From Microbacteriaceae bacterium (GTDB lineage Bacteria; Actinomycetota; Actinomycetes; Actinomycetales; Microbacteriaceae), in assembly GCA_027491295.1 (NCBI GenBank), contig JAIXWK010000002.1, positions 370,032 to 434,031 of the forward strand: a stretch of 64,000 nucleotides of DNA, in the 5' to 3' direction. The notes beneath the pieces are model-generated. The model was not told where the DNA came from and ran no database searches. It saw nothing but the letters and a program-made list of their open reading frames with translations. A program made the translations under genes and the position numbers. Below, piece by piece: positions 26,538 to 33,771 of this stretch (positions are counted from its first letter, which is position 1; every line of letters begins with the position of its first letter).

Positions 26538-27794
26538 GTGGCTCGCAATTCCAACTTCGTGAAGGCTGTGACCGTAGTCAGCAGCTTGGCTTTGACCCTG
26601 GGGATAGTCTCACCAGTCCAGGCAGCCGACAAGACCGTCGTCAACATCTGGTCCTTCGGAGACGTTATCCGTCCAGAATTTGCGACCGCCTATGAGAAAT
26701 TGAACCCAGATATTGACTTGGTGATCAAGAAGTCAGACCTTGACCCACACCACAACTCACTAACCACCGCGATGTTGGCTAAGAACACTCCAGACATCGC
26801 GGCCATCGAGGTCTCCTACTCCGGTTACTTCCGCTCCTACCCAAAGTACTTCCTCGACCTAAAGACTGTTGGCGCTTCTGAGATGGAGCCGGACTTCCTG
26901 GACTGGCGCTGGGACCAGGGCGTTGGCGATGACGGTCGAGTGATCGGCATCCCAACCGATGTGGGTGGCGCGGCTATTGCTTACCGCACCGATTTGTTCA
27001 AGGCCGCAGGCCTGCCAACCGATCCTGCAAAGGTTTCCGCGCTGTGGCCAACCTGGGACAAGTTCATGGAAACCGGCAAGAACTACAAGGCAAAGACCAA
27101 GAAGTCTTTCATCGACTCCTCCGGAACCATTTACGCAGCGGTTTTGAACCAGGGTGCGGAAAAGTACTACGACCGCACCGGAAAGCTGGTTTACTCCACC
27201 AACAGGCAGGTTCGCAATGCTTTCGATACTTCCGCCAAGGCTCTTGCAGCCGGCATCGGTAGCAACATTTCTCAGTTCACCTCCGACTGGAACACCGGTT
27301 TGAACAAGGGCTCCTTCGCAACCGTTATTGCTCCAGCCTGGATGCTCGCCTACATCAAGAACCTTGCGCCTTCGACCAAGGGCAAGTGGAATGTGGCGGA
27401 TCTTCCTGGCGGCGGTGGCAACATCGGCGGTAGCCAGCTTTCGATCCCAGCTTCCGCAAAGCACCCCAAAGAAGCCATGGCGTTTATCAAGTGGTACCTC
27501 TCTCCTGAGATGCAGCTAAAGGTCTTCAAGGACTACGGCCTATTCCCATCTGCAAAGGTGCTTTACGATGACGCAACCGTCTTGGGATACAAGGACCCGT
27601 TCTTCAACAACGCTCCAATTGGCTCGATCTACGCCAAGGGTGCGCTGGCTCTAAAGCCAATCTTCGAAGGCCGCAAGCAGCGCCAGATCGACAACATCTT
27701 CGGTCAGGCACTCTCGAGGGTTGCACTCAAGAAGCAGACTGCCGCGGCAGCTTGGCAGCAGGCGCTGAACGAGATTAAGAAGACAGTCGGCTAA
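26538..27794 (+). CDS. ABC transporter sugar-binding protein (family 1)
   Basis: 418 residues from the GTG at 26538, which has AAAGGAG 7 nt upstream; an in-frame ATG at 26481 would add a tail before the signal peptide and lacks a ribosome site. The signal sequence ends near 'SPVQAADKT'. The mature part has a bacterial extracellular sugar-binding fold ('LAKNTPDIAAIEVSYSGYF', 'MAFIKWYLSPEMQLK'). There is no lipobox Cys, unusual for a monoderm binding protein. It heads the operon with two permeases and GH1, so beta-gluco-oligosaccharides are the likely ligand (inference). Confidence 0.9.
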   Translation: MARNSNFVKAVTVVSSLALTLGIVSPVQAADKTVVNIWSFGDVIRPEFATAYEKLNPDIDLVIKKSDLDPHHNSLTTAMLAKNTPDIAAIEVSYSGYFRSYPKYFLDLKTVGASEMEPDFLDWRWDQGVGDDGRVIGIPTDVGGAAIAYRTDLFKAAGLPTDPAKVSALWPTWDKFMETGKNYKAKTKKSFIDSSGTIYAAVLNQGAEKYYDRTGKLVYSTNRQVRNAFDTSAKALAAGIGSNISQFTSDWNTGLNKGSFATVIAPAWMLAYIKNLAPSTKGKWNVADLPGGGGNIGGSQLSIPASAKHPKEAMAFIKWYLSPEMQLKVFKDYGLFPSAKVLYDDATVLGYKDPFFNNAPIGSIYAKGALALKPIFEGRKQRQIDNIFGQALSRVALKKQTAAAAWQQALNEIKKTVG

Positions 27795-27799
27795 TTCAA

Positions 27800-28756
27800 A
27801 TGTCTAAAACCCGAAGGTCTCCAAACCCTTACCGCTCGAAGCCAGTGAATGCTTCGAGGGGTAAGGGCATCAAAAAGCATGAATCAAAGTGGGCGTATCT
27901 ATTTATTTCGCCTTTCTTTGTCATGTTTTTGATCTTCGGTTTGGCACCGGTTATCTTCTCGACCTACATCGCCTTTTTCAACTGGGACCCATTGGGCGAT
28001 GCCATCTTCATTGGCTTTGATAACTTCACCTTCTTGATGACAGATGACAGATTCTGGCAAGCCACCGGTAACACCTTTAGCATCTGGCTTTTCTCGACGA
28101 TTCCCCAGATGATTCTGGCTATCTTCCTGGCGAGCATCTTGCGCAACCCAAGGTTGAAGGCCCCTACCTTCTGGCGAACGCTGTTGCTAATTCCAAACAT
28201 CACATCGGTGTTGGCAGTGGCAATTGTTTTTGGTCAGCTATTTGGCCGCGACTTTGGAATGTTCAACATCATCATCGGAGCCTTTGGTTACCCACACATC
28301 GACTTTGTGGCTGAGACCATCCCTGGCCACATCGCCATTGCGACCATGATCACCTGGCGCTGGGTTGGCTACAACGCACTTATCTTCTTGGCAGCGATGC
28401 TCGCCATCCCGAACGAGCTTTATGAATCCGCAGAGCTTGATGGCGCAACCAAGTGGCAAACCTTCCGCTATGTGACTCTCCCTGGTTTGAGAAACACCAT
28501 CACCTTTGTGGTGGTAGTTGGAACCATCGGTGGTCTGCAGGTATTCGCAGAGCCACTGACCCTAAGTGGAAACTTCAATGGTGGTGACTCCCGCCAGTTC
28601 TCGACCCTGACCCTGTTCTTGTTTGAGCAGATGTTCCTAGAGCAAAAGTACGGTTACGCAGCGGCAGTTGGTATTGCCATCACCGTGATCGTGCTGATCA
28701 TCTCGCTGATCAACTTCCTGATCACTCGCAGGATTGCAAGTGAGGACTCCAAATGA
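27800..28756 (+). CDS. ABC sugar transporter permease (MalF/UgpA type)
   Basis: 318 residues, about six membrane helices starting with 'YLFISPFFVMFLIFGLAPVIFS' near 34. The EAA loop that contacts the ATPase is 'ELYESAELDGATKWQTFRYVTLPGL' near 209-233. It forms the channel with the next permease. It starts 5 bp after the binding-protein gene and overlaps the next by ATGA. No ATP-binding gene is in this operon. Confidence 0.93.
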   Translation: MSKTRRSPNPYRSKPVNASRGKGIKKHESKWAYLFISPFFVMFLIFGLAPVIFSTYIAFFNWDPLGDAIFIGFDNFTFLMTDDRFWQATGNTFSIWLFSTIPQMILAIFLASILRNPRLKAPTFWRTLLLIPNITSVLAVAIVFGQLFGRDFGMFNIIIGAFGYPHIDFVAETIPGHIAIATMITWRWVGYNALIFLAAMLAIPNELYESAELDGATKWQTFRYVTLPGLRNTITFVVVVGTIGGLQVFAEPLTLSGNFNGGDSRQFSTLTLFLFEQMFLEQKYGYAAAVGIAITVIVLIISLINFLITRRIASEDSK

Positions 28757-29625
28757 CGACCTTTGCACTTCCAAAGCTTCGACTGACTAAGCAGTCGAAG
28801 AATAAGCGCAACAAGCTTTCTTGGTTTAGCTACGGAATGCTCTACTTCATCGGGTTCATCTCGCTGTTCCCGTTCTACTGGATGTTTGTAGTGGCATCGA
28901 GCGGCTCCGAAGAGATCGCAAAGATTCCACCTTCGTTGGTTCCAGGGCCTCGTTTCCTAGAGGTAATGAACGACGTCTACGCAGCCGTTCCTTTTAACCA
29001 GGCGCTCTGGAACACCTTGATTGTTGGAACCGCTGTCGCGGTGGCACAGGTGTTCTTCTCGGCTCTTGCCGGATTCGCTTTTGCGAAGCTGAACTTCAAA
29101 GGTCGCAGATCACTGATCCTGGTAATCATCGGCACCATGATGTTGCCTTCTCAGCTCGGCATTATTCCGATGTTCATCCTGATGGGAAACCTGGGTTGGA
29201 TTGACACTCTCTACGCGCTGATCGTGCCGGCTTTGGTTACCGCATTTGGTGTGTTCTGGATGCGACAGATTATTGACGCTCAGGTTCCTAATGAGCTACT
29301 CGAGGCAGCAAGCCTCGATGGTGCGGGAGTCATGAAGACCTTCACCACCGTGGTGTTCCCAGTTATCAGACCAAGCGCTTTTGTGCTCGGGCTGTTCTCC
29401 TTCTTGGGGTCTTGGAACGACTTCCTGTGGCCGCTATTGGTTTTGCAGAGCCCAGAGAATTTCACCGTTCAGGTGGCAATTAACCAGTTGAAGGGCAGTT
29501 ACGCGCTCGACTACGCGTTGAACATGGGTGGTGCCTTTATGGCCACCGCGCCACTGCTATTGCTTTTCATCTTTGTCGGAAAGCGTTTGGTCGGCGGAGT
29601 TATGGATGGAGCGGTGAAGGGATGA
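28753..29625 (+). CDS. ABC sugar transporter permease (MalG/UgpE type)
   Basis: 290 residues, six helices. The EAA loop is 'ELLEAASLDGAGVMKTFTTVVFP' near 180-202. 'SWNDFLWPLLVL' near 224 is a typical carbohydrate-permease signature. It pairs with the upstream permease. ATGA overlaps join it to both neighbours, indicating coupled translation with the beta-glucosidase downstream. Confidence 0.93.
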   Translation: MTTFALPKLRLTKQSKNKRNKLSWFSYGMLYFIGFISLFPFYWMFVVASSGSEEIAKIPPSLVPGPRFLEVMNDVYAAVPFNQALWNTLIVGTAVAVAQVFFSALAGFAFAKLNFKGRRSLILVIIGTMMLPSQLGIIPMFILMGNLGWIDTLYALIVPALVTAFGVFWMRQIIDAQVPNELLEAASLDGAGVMKTFTTVVFPVIRPSAFVLGLFSFLGSWNDFLWPLLVLQSPENFTVQVAINQLKGSYALDYALNMGGAFMATAPLLLLFIFVGKRLVGGVMDGAVKG

Positions 29626-31010
29626 GTAAGTTCCCGCAAGATTTCAAGTGGGGGGTTGCAACCTCTAGCTATCAGATTGAGGGCGCGACCAATGTTGACG
29701 GTCGCGGCGAGAGTATCTGGGACAGATTCTGCGCGACCGAAGGCAAAGTTGCTAACGGCGAGAACGGTGACATCGCTTGCGATCACTACAACCTTTTTGC
29801 CGAGGACGTTGCCCTTATGAAATCGCTGGGTGTCAGCACCTACCGCTTCTCACTGGCCTGGCCACGCCTTTTTCCAAATGGAGACAAGCAGCGCGAACAG
29901 CGCGGTTTTGATTTCTACAACCGCCTGATCGACGAGCTAATTGCCAACGACATCACTCCGGTAATCACCCTCTACCACTGGGATCTACCCCAGATGCTTG
30001 AGGACAAGGGCGGTTGGGCTAATCGCGAGATCGTTTACGACTTTGCCTTCTACGCCGGCGAAGCGGTGCAGGCATTCTCGGACCGAGTCAAAGAGTGGAT
30101 CACCATTAACGAACCATGGTGTGTTTCTTGGCTGGGCTACATGATTGGCGTTCACGCACCAGGGGTAAAGAATCTTGATTCAGCGCTTGCCTCAGCCCAC
30201 CACACCGCACTGGCTCACGCTGAGGCGACTCGCGTTATGAAGGCGATTGATCCGGGCATCAAAACCGGTATCGCGCTGAATATGACTACCTACCGCATCG
30301 AAGACGAGAGTGATCCAGAGCTTGCTGAGCTAGGCGACCTTATGGACGCTCAACTCAATCGCTGGTGGATTGATGCATTCCTAAACGGCCGCTACCCAAA
30401 GAGCATTGCCGAATTCCACAAAGAGCGTTTGGCAAAGATTGTGCAACCGGGCGACCTAGAGAAGCTAAAGGTCCAGACCGATTACCTTGCGGTGAACTAC
30501 TACTCAGACTCCTTCATTGGACTTCCTCGCGAAAGCGACGGGCCAATGTCCGCTGGTGGATTGTTCCCCTTCCCACACCGCACCAATGGCACTCCTCCAG
30601 AGCCTTACACCGACATGGGTTGGCCGATCACTCCGGTCGGCTTGGAAGACTTGCTCGTGAGAATCGCGACCGACTGGCCGGAGATTGCGGAAATCGTGAT
30701 TTCCGAAAATGGCGCAGCGTATGACGATGAGCCAAATGCCGCGGGCGATGTTGAGGATGTCAGAAGAATTGATTACCTCGCTGGTCACATCGAAGCTGCA
30801 TCCAGGGCAATTGATCGAGGTGCTCCGCTCACCGGATATTATGCCTGGTCATTAATGGACAATTTTGAATGGGCGGAGGGCTACTCAAAGCGCTTTGGCA
30901 TCATTCACGTTGATTTCACAACCCTCAAGCGCACCATCAAAAACAGCGGTAAGGCCTATGCGGCTATCATTGCCGCGAATAGATTAGATGCTAATTCGGG
31001 GGTCAAATAA
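29622..31010 (+). CDS. GH1 beta-glucosidase
   Basis: 462 residues, the normal length for cytoplasmic GH1 enzymes; no signal peptide. The acid/base Glu164 is in 'TINEPW' and the nucleophile Glu362 in 'ISENGA'. The N-terminal signature 'FKWGVATSSYQIEGA' is present. It hydrolyses terminal beta-glucosyl residues of imported disaccharides or short oligosaccharides to glucose. Translationally coupled to the permease gene and followed 4 bp later by the LacI regulator. Confidence 0.95.
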   Translation: MSKFPQDFKWGVATSSYQIEGATNVDGRGESIWDRFCATEGKVANGENGDIACDHYNLFAEDVALMKSLGVSTYRFSLAWPRLFPNGDKQREQRGFDFYNRLIDELIANDITPVITLYHWDLPQMLEDKGGWANREIVYDFAFYAGEAVQAFSDRVKEWITINEPWCVSWLGYMIGVHAPGVKNLDSALASAHHTALAHAEATRVMKAIDPGIKTGIALNMTTYRIEDESDPELAELGDLMDAQLNRWWIDAFLNGRYPKSIAEFHKERLAKIVQPGDLEKLKVQTDYLAVNYYSDSFIGLPRESDGPMSAGGLFPFPHRTNGTPPEPYTDMGWPITPVGLEDLLVRIATDWPEIAEIVISENGAAYDDEPNAAGDVEDVRRIDYLAGHIEAASRAIDRGAPLTGYYAWSLMDNFEWAEGYSKRFGIIHVDFTTLKRTIKNSGKAYAAIIAANRLDANSGVK

Positions 31011-31014
31011 TCTA

Positions 31015-32034
31015 ATGCCGGTCACTTCACCAACAACTTTCAGAACCACCTACGCGGAGATCGCGGCAAAGGCTGGAGTCAGCCGCGCCACGGTATCCAG
31101 GGTTCTAAATGGTGATGACCGAGTCCACTCCGATCGAGCTCAGGCTGTAATCGAAGCCGCTAACAAACTTGGCTACCGCACCAATCGTGCTGCCAGGGCA
31201 CTATCCACCGGTCGCACCGGGCAGATTGCAGTGGTAATTGATGATTCTCCAGCTGTTCTCACCGACCCATTCTGGGGAGTGGTTCTTGCCGGTATCTCCA
31301 GGGTTTTGATGGTCCATGACATCCACTCGGTGTTGATGGTTTCTCCGCTGGAATCAGAAGACAGCCCTATCGCCCACTACCTAGAGGGCGGCGATGTCGA
31401 TGGTGCAATTTTCCTAACCGTCCACCAGGAGCACGTGGTCCAAAGCCTCGTAAAAAAAGGCCTACCGGTGGTCGTTATAGGGACTCCAATAGATCTCAAG
31501 TCGGAGATTGTTTATGTGGATACTGATAACCGACTGGGTGCAGAACTTGCGACCAAGCACCTGCTCTCAAGCGGTTGCAAGAAGGTCGCAACCATCACCG
31601 GTGACATTTCAGCAGTCGCAGGAATTGACCGCCTAGAGGGTTACCACGCAGCACACCTCAGCCTAGGCATCGAGGTGAACGAAGATTTGATTGCTCACGG
31701 CGACTGGTCCTTCGAAAACGCCAAGACGCTAACCTTGCGCCTACTTGCCAGAAACCCAGATATCGATGGCATCTTTGCCGCGAATGACACCATGGCCCTT
31801 GGAGTTATGGCGGCAATTCACGAGCGCGGCCGAATGGTCCCTGATCACGTTGCAGTTGTTGGTTTTGACGACAACCTAATGGCCCAAACCCATCGCCCAG
31901 GACTCACCACAATCCGTCAGGACATCGTGGGTCTGGGGGCCGCGGCTGCGGAATCAATGTTGTCGATACTGCAGGGCGAAACCCCGGCCCCAAAGATTTT
32001 GCCGACCGAACTTATTTTGCGAGAATCTGCTTAG
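31015..32034 (+). CDS. LacI-family transcriptional regulator
   Basis: 339 residues from the ATG at 31015; an in-frame start at 30988 lies inside the GH1 gene and is less likely. The N-terminal helix-turn-helix is 'YAEIAAKAGVSRATVSRVLNG' near 12-32, with the hinge near 50-60, followed by a periplasmic-binding-like effector domain ('VVGFDDNLMAQTHRPGLTTIRQD'). It probably senses a glucose oligosaccharide and binds the GAAATCGGTTTC palindromes around 26.3 and 33.5 kb, controlling its own operon, the GH16 operon and the 33.8-kb surface-protein gene (inference from proximity and operator shape). Confidence 0.92.
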   Translation: MPVTSPTTFRTTYAEIAAKAGVSRATVSRVLNGDDRVHSDRAQAVIEAANKLGYRTNRAARALSTGRTGQIAVVIDDSPAVLTDPFWGVVLAGISRVLMVHDIHSVLMVSPLESEDSPIAHYLEGGDVDGAIFLTVHQEHVVQSLVKKGLPVVVIGTPIDLKSEIVYVDTDNRLGAELATKHLLSSGCKKVATITGDISAVAGIDRLEGYHAAHLSLGIEVNEDLIAHGDWSFENAKTLTLRLLARNPDIDGIFAANDTMALGVMAAIHERGRMVPDHVAVVGFDDNLMAQTHRPGLTTIRQDIVGLGAAAAESMLSILQGETPAPKILPTELILRESA

Positions 32035-32095
32035 CCAAAAAGAATAAAAAGAGTGTGTGCGCACTCGCCCGTATAGACAGCGTCGAAAGGTAATT

Positions 32096-33526
32096 ATGCG
32101 CACTCAGAATCGTCTCATCGCAGCTGCCGCCGCGATGGCAATGCTTGTAACTCTGCTTGGACCTGCCGGTCCATCCACTGCAGTCAACTGGGTGACCTCA
32201 CTTGCCTGGGGCAACCTTCACGTGAAGAAGCAGCCTGGAGTTTTTGAGCGTTTTACTCGTGAGTTCAACGAGAAGGAGCAGCTGCTAGCTGACTCCGAGA
32301 CCCAGCACAACCAAGCCTGGATTCGTACCGACCAGACCAGCGTTACCGTGCAGTATGTCGGCACACCAGCTAATGCTGGACAGCAGGTTAAGTTTGTGGT
32401 CGACAGCGATATCGCTTACACAGACAACATCCCGGGCGACGAGAACATCGGAACCGTTGATGCAACCGGTATCGCAGAACTTGTCATCACGCCAACCAAA
32501 GCTGCCGTTGAGGACGACTCGATACGAGTTGACCTAACCAACGGCACCACAACAGTTGGAACAATGCTTTTGCTGTTCAAAAAGCCTGGTTTCTACCCGG
32601 TGGTCAAGCTGCTTGGAACCTCAACCGGTCCGGAAGCAGCCTGTGACTATAAGTACGACTGTCAGGGATCGGATCTTTGGGAGGCAACCTACGAGTGGAG
32701 CGTATTCAAGCGCGGTTGGTTGCCTGAGTACGCACAGGTTTATGCAAAGTCCTACCTCTATGGCTCAACCATTGCGCTGAAGTATCGCGTCTTTGACATC
32801 TGGGGCACTCCGCAGGCAAAGCGCGAGGTGAACCTATTGGTCGACACCGCCTGCAGCGTCTGCAAGTGGGCAAAGTTCGTGGACAAAAAGGTAACCGACA
32901 CCAAGGGTTATGTTTCGTTCTCAATCAAGAACCTCAACACCAAGGCTTCAGTTTTGGGTTACAAGTCGGTTAACCCAGACACCAAAGAACCGGGTGCTGC
33001 CTTCTTGCCATTCAGCATGCACACCACCACCAATGAGCTAGAAGAGTCGGTCGACTACTACTGGCCACAAATTGTGCCGGATCTATCGATCCGTCCATCT
33101 GCGGTTTCAATGCAGGTTCGCACCAGAGGTAACCAACCGGCTGACACCGACGGCAACGTCATTGTTGGCACCGAGGAGAACCCAGCTCTAAAGCTTGACC
33201 CAGCAAACATCTCAACCGACGACAACGTTGTTGTGAAGCTTGCGATCAGCTACCTAAGAAACGCTCAAGCCAACGCCATGTATTCACCAGATATCAAGGT
33301 GACTGCAACCAATGGCGGAGTAGCGGTGTTGGTAACCCCAACCAACCGTCTGGAGCTCATAACCTCAGCAAAACTGGGTAAGAATGCGCTCACCTTTGGT
33401 TACAACAGTTCGAATAAGCGCCGCGACGCCGAGATCGTTTTGATTGGAACCAAACCGGGTAAGACCACCTGGACCTTCACCATCGGTGGGGTCAAGCGAA
33501 CCGTCACCCAGACCTACACAAAGTAA
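32096..33526 (+). CDS. Secreted protein of unknown function in the beta-glucan locus
   Basis: 476 residues from the ATG at 32096, which follows GAAAGG and starts a signal peptide ending near 'PAGPSTAVNW'. No enzyme motif is recognised. Ig-like beta-rich segments are suggested: 'TSVTVQYVGTPANAGQQVKFVVD' (about 67-90), a middle module with two close Cys (CSVC), and a C-terminal 'KPGKTTWTFTIGG'. The middle module (about 205-300) aligns by eye with part of the following large protein ('T..L.Y.V.D..G.P.A...V.L.V'). It follows lacI by 61 bp. A glycan-binding or surface-scaffold role is inferred from context only. Confidence 0.65.
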   Translation: MRTQNRLIAAAAAMAMLVTLLGPAGPSTAVNWVTSLAWGNLHVKKQPGVFERFTREFNEKEQLLADSETQHNQAWIRTDQTSVTVQYVGTPANAGQQVKFVVDSDIAYTDNIPGDENIGTVDATGIAELVITPTKAAVEDDSIRVDLTNGTTTVGTMLLLFKKPGFYPVVKLLGTSTGPEAACDYKYDCQGSDLWEATYEWSVFKRGWLPEYAQVYAKSYLYGSTIALKYRVFDIWGTPQAKREVNLLVDTACSVCKWAKFVDKKVTDTKGYVSFSIKNLNTKASVLGYKSVNPDTKEPGAAFLPFSMHTTTNELEESVDYYWPQIVPDLSIRPSAVSMQVRTRGNQPADTDGNVIVGTEENPALKLDPANISTDDNVVVKLAISYLRNAQANAMYSPDIKVTATNGGVAVLVTPTNRLELITSAKLGKNALTFGYNSSNKRRDAEIVLIGTKPGKTTWTFTIGGVKRTVTQTYTK

Positions 33527-33531
33527 ATTCT

Positions 33532-33543
33532 GAAATCGGTTTC
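33532..33543. promoter_or_regulatory. LacI-type operator GAAATCGGTTTC (upstream member, surface-protein gene)
   Basis: Same 12-mer as at 26360 and 26427. It lies 6 bp after the stop of the preceding gene and 67 bp from its partner at 33599. Confidence 0.7.
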
Positions 33544-33584
33544 TAGGGCTAAATACAGCGGTATTTGGCCTTAGATAACGGTTC

Positions 33585-33590
33585 TATAAA
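33585..33590 (+). promoter_or_regulatory. Candidate -10 box TATAAA of the 33.8-kb surface-protein gene
   Basis: TATAAA lies between the two operators, 9 bp before the second. No good -35 is visible at the standard distance, so this is tentative. Confidence 0.35.
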
Positions 33591-33598
33591 TTCGGTGT

Positions 33599-33610
33599 GA
33601 AATCGGTTTC
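33599..33610. promoter_or_regulatory. LacI-type operator GAAATCGGTTTC (downstream member), nested in a larger inverted repeat
   Basis: Identical 12-mer. It is enclosed by a 10-bp perfect inverted repeat, AATTCGGTGT (33589-33598) and ACACCGAATT (33621-33630), and overlaps a second one, GTTTCA/TGAAAC (33606-33622). Confidence 0.7.
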
Positions 33611-33771
33611 ATAAATTGAAACACCGAATTAGTCTTTGCTAACAAATTAAATACATCCATCCTCTCGACGTGTGTGCGACCGCGAGATCCGGTGAATCGA
33701 CGTGAGAACTGTGTGCGCAACTTCTTCTCTCGGTCACCTTTCAGCCCCCCTGCTTGAAAGGAACTATCTTC

